Origin: Leptospiraceae bacterium
GTDB taxonomy: Bacteria; Spirochaetota; Leptospiria; Leptospirales; Leptospiraceae
NCBI GenBank assembly: GCA_947458405.1
Contig: CANGZW010000002.1
Location: 1 to 64,000 of the forward strand
Length of the DNA stretch: 64,000 bases
Reading direction: 5' to 3'
Notes under the pieces: generated by a model
Databases searched by the model: none
Seen by the model: the letters and a program-made list of their open reading frames with translations, nothing else
What the model was told of the DNA's origin: nothing
Made by a program: the position numbers and the translations under genes
Part shown: one piece after another, positions 18,971-28,443 of the stretch
Layout of the letters: each line of letters starts with the position of its first letter
How positions within the stretch are numbered: the first letter of the stretch is position 1

Positions 18971-19683
18971 TCACCAGCCTGAGTAGTTACAAAAAATTGT
19001 AATGTATAACCTCCATCAAATGTCAATTGTGGTGTTATATTGCTTGGAACTATATCTTTAGTTATCGAAGGGGAGCATGTTTTAGAAAATAAAGTTACAG
19101 TCATATTATTAGGACAATTTAATAACATAGATCTGGTTCCTATAGCTAAATCTATTCTAAATGCCTTCGTTCCAATTGATTCAGTAAATGTGATACTATT
19201 TTGAGTTCCGTATGACAGTAAAATTTCAGTCCCATATTCTGCTTTAAATGGAGCATAGCAACTTACAAATAAGTCTGATCCTCCACAATTTATTCCAGAC
19301 TTTTTATCTATACTTGTGCAACTTCCCCCAACCTTAGAAACAGTTACAACTCCAGAATAAACTCCATCGGGAACCAGTGTAGAAATCTCTGTTGTGGTGG
19401 AAGAAATGACATTAGCCGTAATTCCATTAAAAAGAACTATATTGTCTGTAGTAACTGCAGAGAAATTCCTACCAGTAATTTTTAAAGTAGTAGCAGGGTA
19501 TGTTATTCCGCTGATAGCAAAGGAAGAATTTACAAATCTAGGCTCTATGGATGTAATAATAGGATAAGTTAAAAGAGAAGCGGCTAATGAACTACTGGAA
19601 CTGGAATTAGAACTGGATTCACATCCAATGAATATAAAGAATATAATAAAAAAAAATGTAGAAAGTTTAATTTTAACATTCAT
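18949..19683 (-). CDS. IPT/TIG-domain lipoprotein
   Basis: A 244-residue lipoprotein: signal peptide, lipobox FIFIGC with Cys20, then a Ser/Asn-rich linker (SSNSSSSSS). An IPT/TIG immunoglobulin-like domain follows at about residues 40-115 (IITSIEPRFV through VPDGVYSGVVTV). The C-terminal domain has several cysteines (CTS, CGG, CYA, NCP, CSP, CKI) that could make disulfides in the periplasm or on the surface. Serine-rich tethers behind the lipid Cys are common in leptospiral lipoproteins. It heads the operon with ICMT and the PP2C sensor and might feed a signal to that sensor, which is inference. Confidence 0.8.
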   Translation of the reverse strand: MNVKIKLSTFFFIIFFIFIGCESSSNSSSSSSLAASLLTYPIITSIEPRFVNSSFAISGITYPATTLKITGRNFSAVTTDNIVLFNGITANVISSTTTEISTLVPDGVYSGVVTVSKVGGSCTSIDKKSGINCGGSDLFVSCYAPFKAEYGTEILLSYGTQNSITFTESIGTKAFRIDLAIGTRSMLLNCPNNMTVTLFSKTCSPSITKDIVPSNITPQLTFDGGYTLQFFVTTQAGDCKITVY

Positions 19684-19894
19684 TATTTCAAATTATCTCC
19701 GGTATTTTTTTAAATCTATCAACTAATTACTTTTTTAATTTATTTTTACTGTAATCACAAGTAAAAAAAATAATATTTCAATTTATTCCCATGTTTACTT
19801 AAAAATTTTTTGATTCTTCTATATGTCAAAAACATGATTAGGTAGTCAAATGGGCAAAAATTAATTCAGAATCGAAAAAGATTTATTAAAAAAT

Positions 19895-20566
19895 TTATAA
19901 CAAATCCTGAAGATGGTCAATAATTTCTGAAGTGGAAGTATGTGCTTTTGATAGGGCTTTGTTGAATGCTCGGAGAGCTTGGTCTCTGTTTCCCTGTCGT
20001 TTGAGTATTACTCCTAGTGTATCGAGATAAGCGGGGTTATTCGGATCATTATTTAGAGCTAATTTTATACATTCCATTGCCTCAATTAATTCCTCTTTAG
20101 AAGAATTGGGTTGAATTGCAGTTAAATACGCTACCGAATTCAAACTGTTTAAATAATCGGGATTTAATTTTAAAATATTTTTATGAATTTGAATTGCATC
20201 ATGAAGTTTAGATGTTTTCTCTAAAATATGTGCTCTGAACGATAATAATCTAATATCTCCTAAATTTATTTTAAGTCTTTCATCGGTAGTTTCGAGAGCT
20301 TTATCAAATTCTTTTAATTGAATATTCGAGAATATCATTAACCTATATACATTATCAATATCTATATATTTTATTGATTTAATTATTAGATCGTTTAAAA
20401 CCGTAATACACTTTTTATAATTTCCTGTCCTTGCGCAACAAATTGCCAAGTTATATAATAATTCTGGATTACTTGGATCCTCTCTTAGCTCATTATCAAT
20501 TAAAGTAAGAGCTAATGGATAATTTTTCTTTTCAAGTTCTATTAAATATTTTTTTTTCTTACCCAT
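19895..20566 (-). CDS. TPR-repeat protein
   Basis: A 223-residue soluble protein built of tetratricopeptide repeats, with motif-bearing units such as NPELLYNLAICCARTGNYKK, NPDYLNSLNSVAYL and NPAYLDTLGVILKRQGNRDQ. Such repeats mediate protein-protein contacts; no catalytic domain is seen and no signal peptide is present. It overlaps the DUF1289 gene by 8 bases and is the last gene of the adenosine deaminase operon. Function unknown. Confidence 0.85.
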   Translation of the reverse strand: MGKKKKYLIELEKKNYPLALTLIDNELREDPSNPELLYNLAICCARTGNYKKCITVLNDLIIKSIKYIDIDNVYRLMIFSNIQLKEFDKALETTDERLKINLGDIRLLSFRAHILEKTSKLHDAIQIHKNILKLNPDYLNSLNSVAYLTAIQPNSSKEELIEAMECIKLALNNDPNNPAYLDTLGVILKRQGNRDQALRAFNKALSKAHTSTSEIIDHLQDLL

Positions 20567-20744
20567 GAGAGTTTTTTTTCAAAAATTTACGAACTTCCAA
20601 TTCTTTTAATAACTTTATTTTCTCTTCTTCATTCAAAGATGTCCAAGTTCCGATTTCATCTAATGTTCTAAAGCAACCAGAACATAATTCTGTTGAGTAA
20701 TCCATTTCACATATTTTAATACAGGGAGATTTTAAAATAGTCAT
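20559..20744 (-). CDS. DUF1289 cysteine-rich small protein
   Basis: 61 residues from ATG 20744 (MTILKSPCIKICEMDYST); a TTG three codons earlier is possible. It has the DUF1289 pattern C-x3-C-x8-C-x2-C (CIKICEM, LCSGCFRTLDEIGTW), which probably binds a metal ion or iron-sulfur cluster. It starts 12 bases after the adenosine deaminase stop and overlaps the TPR gene. The family has no settled function. Confidence 0.8.
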   Translation of the reverse strand: MTILKSPCIKICEMDYSTELCSGCFRTLDEIGTWTSLNEEEKIKLLKELEVRKFLKKNSHG

Positions 20745-20756
20745 CAAAATCAAAGT

Positions 20757-22091
20757 TTATAGGTCATAGATGATTCGAAATTTATCTATTTCTGATTTTA
20801 TTTTGCTCCATAACTCATCTTTTTCAGGATGAAAAGTAGCATAGACACCTGATTTAATTATGTCCATAATTTCATCTATATTAAATTTTAAGTTTTCATG
20901 CAAAATTAAAAATTCATCAGAAAGTCTCACATCAAATATTTCAGGATCATCTGTATTTATTGTAATTATAATTCCATTTTCGTAAAATTGTTTTACGGGA
21001 TGATTTTCTGCTAACTTCACGTATTTCCCTGTAAATAGATTACTAGTGATACATACTTCAAGAGGAATTTTGTTATCCTTTAAATATTTCATTAACTCGG
21101 GGTCTTGAATTGCTGAAGTACCGTGACCTATTCTTTCCGCTTTTAAATATTTTATTGCATCCCAAATTGACCAAGGACCATCATCTTCTCCAGCGTGAGC
21201 AACTACTCTAAGACCTGATTGTTTTGCAAGGGCAAATACTTCTTCATAATCTTTTGCAGGTCCTAATAATTCTGCTCCACCGAGTCCAATTCCGATTACT
21301 TCTGGATATTCTAGTTTGAGTACCCTCTTTAAATTATTCATTGCATTATCAGATCCAAAAGTTCTGGAAACATCTACTAATAATTTAATTTCTCTTTCAT
21401 CTTCCGATTTAATTTTACGAATACCTCGTATCACAACCTCCATCATCTTATTGAAGTCTAAACCTATTTGTAAAAATTTTGTAGGAGCTAAATAAACTTC
21501 TGAATAGATAATGTTATCTCTTTTCATGTATTGACCAACAGAATCAATTAAGATCGAGAAATCGCTTTCGTGTTTTACGGAGCTTTGAATAAAAAAGAAA
21601 AGCTGAATAAATCCATTTAGATCGTTAAAAATAAATTTTTGATTAAATTCTTCTTCACTTATTTTAATTTCATTTTTATTTAACAATTCCAGGAGGGATG
21701 ATTTACTTAGGCATGCCTCGAGATGGAGATGGATTTCGGTTTTGGGAATATCTCGCAAAAATTGTTTAACGTTGCGACTTGAATTCATAGTTTTCTCTAG
21801 TTTAGGAAGATTCCCCAATCCTTTTGGTGTATATGATTTATTTTCGGATCGACTCTCAATTGCAAACGAATTTATCACTCCAAGTATCCAATTTGGAGGA
21901 TTTTTTATTGTTAGTTCTAATAAAGAATCTTTTTCATGCTTTAATTCTTTAAGTTTCCCATCAAAAGTAGCATTCAGGTTAGAATAATATACCCGATTTC
22001 CAGGAATTCTATTTTTGAACCTGTTTAGCTCTTGGATATCACGATCTATAGTTGATATCCTTCTCAAAATTTGGTCAAAACTAACTTTCAC
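20757..22091 (-). CDS. adenosine deaminase-family hydrolase with N-terminal extension
   Basis: A 444-residue protein; residues from about 110 onward form the adenosine/AMP deaminase barrel. Metal ligands and catalytic residues are visible: IHLHLEA (His121, His123), HAGEDDG, RIGHG and NTDDP. It would convert adenosine to inosine. The first ~105 residues (basic, helical, coiled-coil-like) have no counterpart in standard bacterial adenosine deaminases, and the usual HLHLEG is HLHLEA. These features leave room for a related substrate. It leads a three-gene operon with DUF1289 and TPR genes. Confidence 0.87.
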   Translation of the reverse strand: MKVSFDQILRRISTIDRDIQELNRFKNRIPGNRVYYSNLNATFDGKLKELKHEKDSLLELTIKNPPNWILGVINSFAIESRSENKSYTPKGLGNLPKLEKTMNSSRNVKQFLRDIPKTEIHLHLEACLSKSSLLELLNKNEIKISEEEFNQKFIFNDLNGFIQLFFFIQSSVKHESDFSILIDSVGQYMKRDNIIYSEVYLAPTKFLQIGLDFNKMMEVVIRGIRKIKSEDEREIKLLVDVSRTFGSDNAMNNLKRVLKLEYPEVIGIGLGGAELLGPAKDYEEVFALAKQSGLRVVAHAGEDDGPWSIWDAIKYLKAERIGHGTSAIQDPELMKYLKDNKIPLEVCITSNLFTGKYVKLAENHPVKQFYENGIIITINTDDPEIFDVRLSDEFLILHENLKFNIDEIMDIIKSGVYATFHPEKDELWSKIKSEIDKFRIIYDL

Positions 22092-22233
22092 AATAGCAAA
22101 GATTGTCTATAATCTATAAAAAGTAATATCATTTTAAGGCCTTTAATTGCAATAAGGAAATTGAAAATAAATATAGAATTTTTCGTTTCAGTCGAAGAAT
22201 TATTATAACCCAATATGGAGCGACATAATTACT

Positions 22234-23430
22234 ATGATTAAGACTATAAGAGATACTTTTCTTCCTTTTGCCCTTCCAAGTATTTCTGAAGAGGCAATTG
22301 AAGAGGTTGCATCAGTTCTACGCTCCGGCTGGGTGACCTCAGGTCCAAAAGTAAAGCAATTTGAAAATGATTTTTGTGATTATGTGTCCTCAAAAGAATC
22401 GATCGCATTAAATTCAGCAACTGCCGGATTACATCTGGCGCTTGAAGCAATTGGATTATCCGAAAATAACGCAGTTATTACATCATCTGTTACTTTTACT
22501 GCCACTACTGAAGTAATTTGTTATTTTAAAGCACAACCAATTCTGACTGATGTAGACCCTATTCACAATGTTATGACTCCAGAAACCCTCCTGGAAACAA
22601 TAGAGAAAGAATGCACTGTGAATGGAAATTCCCTTATTCACAAATCATCTGGTAAAATTGTAAAAGCAATTATGCCCGTGCATCTTGCGGGTTATACTTG
22701 CGATATGGAAGCCCTCATCGAAATTTCTAGAAAGTACAATTTATTCGTAATTGAAGATGCCGCCCATGCTTTTCCTGCGATTCATAAAGGAAAAATGATC
22801 GGAGCATGGGGAGACTTTACTGTATTTAGTTTTTACGCAACAAAAGGCATCACAACAGGAGAAGGGGGGATGGTTACTACTAACAATTCCGAACTTGCCT
22901 CTAGAATGAGAGTGATGAGATTACATGGAATCAACAGAGATACTTATAATCGACCGGGTTGGTTTTATGAGGTAGTTGATGCAGGCTTTAAATACAATCT
23001 GACTGATATAGCCGCGGCATTAGGGATTGTGCAACTCAAGGAGTCCCCAGGATTTTGGAATCGTAGAGAAGAGATTGCTCTAAGATACAATGAAGAGTTC
23101 TCTAAACTAAAAGGAATGAAGCTTCCCCTACCCGATTCTCGTGGTAAACACTCCTGGCATCTTTATAGAATAGAGCTAGATCCCAAGGTTGCAAAAATGG
23201 GAAGGGATAGTCTTGCAATTGAACTCAAAGATAGAAATATAGGCTCGAGCCTACATTTTATACCAATTTATGAACATCCATTTTATAAGAAAAATTATAA
23301 TTTCAAGAAAAAAGATTTTCCAAATGCCTCAAAAATGTATGACAGAGCTCTCTCATTACCATTATTTGCTGGGATGAATAATTCTGATGTAGATGATGTT
23401 GTTACAGCAGTTAAAGAACTCCTTGGATAA
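22234..23430 (+). CDS. DegT/DnrJ/EryC1/StrS-family sugar aminotransferase
   Basis: A 398-residue PLP enzyme of the nucleotide-sugar aminotransferase family. It has the internal-aldimine region FSFYATKGITTGEGGM with the PLP Lys, and the conserved IEDAAHAFPA segment. These enzymes make 4-amino sugars on UDP or dTDP for lipopolysaccharide, lipid A or glycoprotein modification. It starts a plus-strand run with a carbamoyltransferase and RsuA only 12 and 3 bases apart, although the functions differ. No sugar-nucleotide gene is adjacent, so the substrate is unknown. Confidence 0.9.
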   Translation: MIKTIRDTFLPFALPSISEEAIEEVASVLRSGWVTSGPKVKQFENDFCDYVSSKESIALNSATAGLHLALEAIGLSENNAVITSSVTFTATTEVICYFKAQPILTDVDPIHNVMTPETLLETIEKECTVNGNSLIHKSSGKIVKAIMPVHLAGYTCDMEALIEISRKYNLFVIEDAAHAFPAIHKGKMIGAWGDFTVFSFYATKGITTGEGGMVTTNNSELASRMRVMRLHGINRDTYNRPGWFYEVVDAGFKYNLTDIAAALGIVQLKESPGFWNRREEIALRYNEEFSKLKGMKLPLPDSRGKHSWHLYRIELDPKVAKMGRDSLAIELKDRNIGSSLHFIPIYEHPFYKKNYNFKKKDFPNASKMYDRALSLPLFAGMNNSDVDDVVTAVKELLG

Positions 23431-23442
23431 TATTTTATACTT

Positions 23443-24384
23443 ATGCCAAGCCAAAATAATTTATCTTCTGGTCATCTTATTTCGTGGGAGGGTTGGACGG
23501 ATTCAGAGATTGAATCCCTACTCGACTTTTCAGTCTATGTAAAAAAAAACAGAGTCTATTTTTCAGGAAACATGCAAGGAAGAACCCTTGCAATGTTATT
23601 CCAAAAAACATCTACAAGAACTAGAGTTTCTTTTGAAGCTGGTATGACAGAAATGGGTGGGCATGCAATTTATTTGGATTGGATGACTTCGAATTTTCAA
23701 TTATCAGATATAGAATTTGAAGCTGAATATTTATCTAGAAATGTATCAATTATAATGGCGAGGCTTAAAAAGCATGAGGATTTACTCAGTTTACAGAAGG
23801 GCTCTAGGGTTCCAGTAATCAATGGTTGTTGTAATCTATACCATCCCTGTCAATCTCTAGCGGATATGTTAACTATTAGAATAGATCGTAATACAATCAA
23901 AGGATCGACCCTATGTTATGTTGGGGTACATAATAATGTAGTCAATTCCTTAATTGAAATTACATCTGCTCTTGGAGTACATCTAGTTCTTGTGACTCCA
24001 ATGATTAATGAAAATGCAAAAATAGAACGTGTCATTAAAAAAGCTCTCGATAAAAAAACATTAACATGGGAAACCGATTTGCGAAAAGCAATCAGTGGTT
24101 GTGAATATGTCTATACGGATACATGGATTGATATGGAATTTTTTAATGATCCAGGGTATCAGGCAGAAAAGGCAAAGAGAATTGAATTGATGATGCCTTA
24201 TCAAATAAATTTAGAGTTATTAAAAAATTCAAAAGTTAAAATCATGCATGACATGCCAATTCATCCGGGATATGAAATAAGTAGGGAAATGGTGAGTGAT
24301 CATCGATCTATTATTTTTCAACAGGCAGAGAATCGACTAGATGCCCAAAAAGCTATCATTCTACGCTTGATTGGAAATTCTTAA
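23443..24384 (+). CDS. ornithine carbamoyltransferase-like enzyme with altered amino-substrate site
   Basis: A 313-residue transcarbamoylase. The carbamoyl-phosphate half is canonical: STRTRVSFE (residues 57-65) and YHPCQSLADM (His134). The second half is not. OTCases have the motif HCLP, where the Cys contacts ornithine; here it is HDMP (269-272). The usual SMG loop after DxW is replaced by TDTWIDME. The chain should still use carbamoyl phosphate, but the amino acceptor may be something other than ornithine. It could still be the organism's ArgF, so no gene symbol is given. It sits 12 bases after the DegT gene and 3 bases before rsuA. Confidence 0.8.
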   Translation: MPSQNNLSSGHLISWEGWTDSEIESLLDFSVYVKKNRVYFSGNMQGRTLAMLFQKTSTRTRVSFEAGMTEMGGHAIYLDWMTSNFQLSDIEFEAEYLSRNVSIIMARLKKHEDLLSLQKGSRVPVINGCCNLYHPCQSLADMLTIRIDRNTIKGSTLCYVGVHNNVVNSLIEITSALGVHLVLVTPMINENAKIERVIKKALDKKTLTWETDLRKAISGCEYVYTDTWIDMEFFNDPGYQAEKAKRIELMMPYQINLELLKNSKVKIMHDMPIHPGYEISREMVSDHRSIIFQQAENRLDAQKAIILRLIGNS

Positions 24385-24387
24385 AAA

Positions 24388-25107
24388 ATGTCCAATTCAA
24401 AACGATTAGATTATGTCCTAGTTCATGCAGGAATCGGCTCAAGAAAAACAGTAAAAGGCTTAGTACGTAAATCTGATGTATTGGTCAATGGAGTTCGTGT
24501 TCGCGATTCATCTACTCATGTTAAATTTGGTGATACTATTTCCGTCGATGGGGAAGAAATTGAATTTAAAGAGTTTTATTATTTTATGATGAATAAACCT
24601 CCAGGTGTAGTCAGTGCTACAACAGATCCTAGAGAGAAAACAGTTTTGGATTTATTATCAGAATCTGACCAAAAGAAAAGCGTATTTCCCGTAGGTAGAT
24701 TGGATAAAGACACAGAGGGATTAATTTTTCTCACAACTGATGGAAAATTAGCTCACACCCTTCTCTCCCCTAATAATTTTAAAATAAAATCGTATATCGC
24801 ACAAGTTTCTAGTGAGATAAGCAAGGCTGATATAGCCTTTTTTAGAAAAGGGATTATCTTGGATGATGGGTATAAAACAGCCCCTGCAAGACTGGAAATT
24901 ATAGAAGATAATCCTCACAAATGCTCCATTGATTTAACTGAAGGAAAATTTCACCAAATAAAGCGAATGTTTGAGGCAATCGGCAAGGAAGTTATAAAAT
25001 TGAAAAGACTTTCCATAGATAGTCTAAATTTGGATGAATCTCTTCTTCCTGGGGAATATAGAGAACTTACTGAAGAAGAAATAGTCAAATTAAGAGGTAT
25101 CGAATAG
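24388..25107 (+). CDS. pseudouridine synthase, RsuA/RluB family
   Basis: A 239-residue protein with an N-terminal S4 RNA-binding domain (KRLDYVLVHAGIGSRKTVKG) and a pseudouridine synthase domain with the catalytic Asp in PVGRLDKDTEGLIFLTTDG. It converts a specific uridine in rRNA to pseudouridine. RsuA (16S) and RluB/RluE (23S) cannot be told apart safely by reading. The stop codon overlaps the GTG start of the next gene by one base. Confidence 0.9.
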   Translation: MSNSKRLDYVLVHAGIGSRKTVKGLVRKSDVLVNGVRVRDSSTHVKFGDTISVDGEEIEFKEFYYFMMNKPPGVVSATTDPREKTVLDLLSESDQKKSVFPVGRLDKDTEGLIFLTTDGKLAHTLLSPNNFKIKSYIAQVSSEISKADIAFFRKGIILDDGYKTAPARLEIIEDNPHKCSIDLTEGKFHQIKRMFEAIGKEVIKLKRLSIDSLNLDESLLPGEYRELTEEEIVKLRGIE

Positions 25108-25925
25108 TGCCCGATGACGAAATAATATTGACAACCTCTCAATTCCTTCAAGTGGAGAAACTTTCTCTATTGGGAGCTATGTTGGCCGGTATAACCCATG
25201 AGATAAATAATCCATTGAATTATGTCTCTATGGCAAAAGACAGTTTAAAAGATGAACTTAAGGATTTAGATAAAACCTTACAGATTCTAACCGAAGACCC
25301 AGAAGCAGAAGAGATAAGAATAAAGTTCCAGCAAAAATTCGACAAATTATATACGCTACTGTCTGATATAGAAATGGGATTAATGAAAGTATCTACCATT
25401 AACTCTTCTATGAGGAATTACTCTAGATTCGATCAATTAATAGATGAAAATGTAGCTTTGAAAGAAATCTTAGAAGAAACTGAAATCATTTTAGCGAATA
25501 AATTAAAACGTTTTACATACTCAAAATACATTGATTCAATTCCAGCTGTTGCCTGTAACAGGAGTCAAATCTCTCAAGTTATAGCAAATTTACTTACAAA
25601 TGCATGTGATTCTCTTACAGAAAAAAAAGGAAAAGAGAGTTCATTTAATGGTCAGATAAGAGCTAAAATATTTCTATTAAGAGAAGATATAGTAAGAATT
25701 CAGGTTGAAGATAATGGAGATGGTATTAAATTAGAAATACGTGATAAGATTTTTGAGCCTTTTTTTACAACCAAGTCAAAATCAGATGGTATGGGCTTGG
25801 GTTTGACTATAAGCATGAATATAGTCAAAAATCATAAAGGAAATATTTCTGTATCTCATTCTGAAGATTTAGGTGGTGCTAAGTTTATAATTGATCTACC
25901 AGTTCGTTTAACACAGGAAAAATAA
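25107..25925 (+). CDS. soluble histidine kinase without a sensor domain
   Basis: A 272-residue protein from GTG 25107, overlapping the previous stop by one base. The H box GITHEINNPLNY (His31) comes almost at the N-terminus. N box (NLLTNACDSL), G1 (VEDNGDGI), F (FEPFFTTK) and G2 (GMGLGLTIS) boxes are all intact, so ATP binding and autophosphorylation should work. No membrane or sensor domain exists, so input must come from another protein. The response regulator-cyclase 12 bases downstream is its natural partner. The H-NOX/HNOBA pair converging on the same locus is a candidate input. Confidence 0.92.
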   Translation: MPDDEIILTTSQFLQVEKLSLLGAMLAGITHEINNPLNYVSMAKDSLKDELKDLDKTLQILTEDPEAEEIRIKFQQKFDKLYTLLSDIEMGLMKVSTINSSMRNYSRFDQLIDENVALKEILEETEIILANKLKRFTYSKYIDSIPAVACNRSQISQVIANLLTNACDSLTEKKGKESSFNGQIRAKIFLLREDIVRIQVEDNGDGIKLEIRDKIFEPFFTTKSKSDGMGLGLTISMNIVKNHKGNISVSHSEDLGGAKFIIDLPVRLTQEK

Positions 25926-25937
25926 AGAAATTTTAAT

Positions 25938-27071
25938 ATGTTAAATTGGAAGAAAGCGAATACAAAAGATGATTTTATAAGCGAAGGAAAAGTCCTTATC
26001 GTAGATGATGAAGAGCCTAACCTACGACTTCTCGAAGCAATTCTTTCAAAAAAATATAAAGTTATCACCGCCAATAGTGCCCAAGAGGCACTTGAAAAAA
26101 TGAAAGAAAAAGATCTCGGTGTGATTGTCAGCGATCAAAGAATGCCTGATATGAGTGGTACTGAATTATTTGAAGTTATGGAAAAGCAACATCATCCAGC
26201 CCTTCGTATTATTCTTACAGGATATGCTGACATACAAACAGTAGTTGAGGCTATCAATTCAGGAAAAGTATTTCGTTTTATGTCTAAGCCTGTAGAAAAA
26301 TCTGATTTAATGCAAACTGTCCATTCGGCTATGGCACAATTTCATGTAACACAAACGAATCTAAGACTCCTATCTCAAATAAAGAGAATTATGGAAGATA
26401 ATGCAACACTTTCAAAACAAGTCCAGTTGTACAGTGGAGCCAAAATAGAATCATCCAATGAGTTTTTATCTTTTAATAAAGCTCAATTGATTAACCTGTC
26501 AATTCTCAATATTGACTTAAGGGGATACTCTATATATTCTCGAGGAAAAAATCCTGAGCAAGTAATTGGAACTCTACAAGAAGTTTATGAACCTATTTAT
26601 AATTTAATTCATGAGTATGGCGGAATCGTAGATAAGCACATGGGTGATGGTTTGATGGCTCTATTTGGTTTAAATGGAGAAAGTGGACTGGAAGCAGGTA
26701 TCACTAGTCTTGAAAAAATAGTAAATACCTTCCCTTCTATAAAAAATAATCTTACTGATCCATCTGCAAAATTATTAAAAATGGGTATGGGACTTGCTTC
26801 AGGGGAAGTAATTATGGGCATGTTAGGTGATGCAACAAGGTATGAGCTTGCCGTAATCGGACAAGCAGCAAATCTATCGGCTAGATTACAGGAATATTCA
26901 AAATCAATTTTAGCAGGTAAATCTAGCTTAACTAATTTTAATCATATTATTGGTATTACATCAGTAAATGAATACACTTTGCCTCCTAATTTTAAAGATA
27001 TTTATTTACAGGAAGGGGAAGCGATCAGAGATTTCGAGGAAATTAAAAAACTTTCAGTCTTATATAATTAA
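25938..27071 (+). CDS. response regulator fused to class III adenylate/guanylate cyclase
   Basis: A 377-residue two-domain protein. Residues about 16-135 form a receiver with the acidic pair VDDEE, phospho-acceptor Asp66 (IVSDQRMPDMSG) and Lys117 (FMSKPVE). After a helical linker, residues about 185-340 form a class III cyclase with metal-binding Asp193 (NIDLRGYS) and Asp237 (KHMGDGLMALFG) and the ELAVIGQAANLSARLQ segment. Substrate (ATP or GTP) is uncertain because the base-recognition positions are atypical. Phosphorylation would switch cyclic-nucleotide production. It ends tail-to-tail with the HNOBA-kinase gene (4-base overlap). Confidence 0.92.
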   Translation: MLNWKKANTKDDFISEGKVLIVDDEEPNLRLLEAILSKKYKVITANSAQEALEKMKEKDLGVIVSDQRMPDMSGTELFEVMEKQHHPALRIILTGYADIQTVVEAINSGKVFRFMSKPVEKSDLMQTVHSAMAQFHVTQTNLRLLSQIKRIMEDNATLSKQVQLYSGAKIESSNEFLSFNKAQLINLSILNIDLRGYSIYSRGKNPEQVIGTLQEVYEPIYNLIHEYGGIVDKHMGDGLMALFGLNGESGLEAGITSLEKIVNTFPSIKNNLTDPSAKLLKMGMGLASGEVIMGMLGDATRYELAVIGQAANLSARLQEYSKSILAGKSSLTNFNHIIGITSVNEYTLPPNFKDIYLQEGEAIRDFEEIKKLSVLYN

Positions 27072-28438
27072 TTATAAGATAGTAATAATACTATTTCAAC
27101 ATTTCCCTTACTTCCATCCTCTGCTAAAGTAAGAAATCCTCCGCTCTTCCTAATTAATTCGCGCATCATTCCTAAATTTATTAATTCTCCAAAACCAGTT
27201 TTATTTATGTGTAATGAGAATATATCTTTCTTTTCATCACTAGTTAATACCCTACTTTTATGTGATACGCCTATGGATATGAATTTTTTTGTATTATTGA
27301 TTACTCTATCTACTAAAATATTTAATTCATTTACTTGGTTTTTAAATCCTTTTTTCATACTATAATCAAATATTATACGTAAGGCGAATGCCAGAATAAA
27401 AGGATTTCCAAAAAAGTCAAAAGATTCCTCATTTGTATGAAAATAACCATATAAATCTTTACTATTAATATTTACCTTCCAATCATCTTTATTCCATTTG
27501 TTTTTTTGGAGTAAAGAAAGAAAGGTTTTCTGAACCTCTGAAAATATATCCAACCTTGTATATATATCGCCATCAATTTGAGTAATACCCCTCAATTCTT
27601 TAATATTTTCTTGGATACGAATTGATCCCTGCTTAATGCTATCTAAACTACTATATATAGAATTTATGTATTTTTGTATATATTCAAAAAAATCCTCACT
27701 TTCGGGTCCAGGAGGAATTGCTTCTTTAATAGTAGAGATTAAACTTTCAATTGAATCAGAGAGAACCATGTTTCCCGTCAAAATATAATTTAAAGGATTA
27801 TTTATTTCATGTGCTAAGTGAGTTGCAATCTGAGTTAAGCTGGCATCCCTTTCTGCTCTTGAGAGGGCTATTCGAGATTCTTTTAGCTCACTTAAGGCTT
27901 TCTCTGCAGTCTCTTTTTCTAATTTATATTTAATTGTTTTTATTTCTACTGCTGTTGCTAGACTTTCTCCGAGTTTTCTTGTTTCTTCCAGAGCTTTTTC
28001 TAGTTTAGTCATACTCTCTTTTGCATCTAAGAGAGAAATTCTATTCGCTTCAACCGCAAGGAGTAAGTCTCCTGTAGAATCATGAATAGGAAGATCGGTC
28101 ATTTTCATGCCAAATCTTTCTAATTCAGAAGCTGAGTTTATCAATGGAGTACCAATAAGTATCACAAGATCATTATAAATAATAGATTGACCTTTCATTT
28201 GTCTTACAGTCTCTCCCTCAATAGAGAAAAAAAGTACCATCCCTGTAAGTTCTTCCAAAATAGATCTATAAATATTTGTTGAAAAAGGCCGAGTAAGTTT
28301 GATACAACTTAAATCTTCATTGATAAGAATCTTTTTAAAAAATGGTGATATGTAATTAATATCACCTGATTTATCTAGAACAATATAGAATGGAGAGAGG
28401 ATATTTATAAAATCAAATGGTAGTACACCTTCTCCCAT
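27068..28438 (-). CDS. HNOBA-domain histidine kinase-like protein with degenerate ATPase domain
   Basis: A 456-residue cytoplasmic protein. Residues about 5-130 match the H-NOX-associated (HNOBA) domain, including MKGQSIIYNDLVILIGTPLI and MKMTDLPIHDSTGDLLLAVE. A long coiled coil follows (about 130-200), then an intact H box THLAHEINNPLNYI (His210). The C-terminal part should be the ATP-binding domain, but no N box or DxGxG (G1) box is found; only a weak GFGELINLGMM remains. It may be a pseudokinase that can be phosphorylated but does not bind ATP well. It follows the H-NOX gene by 5 bases and is surely its effector. Confidence 0.88.
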   Translation of the reverse strand: MGEGVLPFDFINILSPFYIVLDKSGDINYISPFFKKILINEDLSCIKLTRPFSTNIYRSILEELTGMVLFFSIEGETVRQMKGQSIIYNDLVILIGTPLINSASELERFGMKMTDLPIHDSTGDLLLAVEANRISLLDAKESMTKLEKALEETRKLGESLATAVEIKTIKYKLEKETAEKALSELKESRIALSRAERDASLTQIATHLAHEINNPLNYILTGNMVLSDSIESLISTIKEAIPPGPESEDFFEYIQKYINSIYSSLDSIKQGSIRIQENIKELRGITQIDGDIYTRLDIFSEVQKTFLSLLQKNKWNKDDWKVNINSKDLYGYFHTNEESFDFFGNPFILAFALRIIFDYSMKKGFKNQVNELNILVDRVINNTKKFISIGVSHKSRVLTSDEKKDIFSLHINKTGFGELINLGMMRELIRKSGGFLTLAEDGSKGNVEIVLLLSYN

Positions 28439-28443
28439 ACCAA

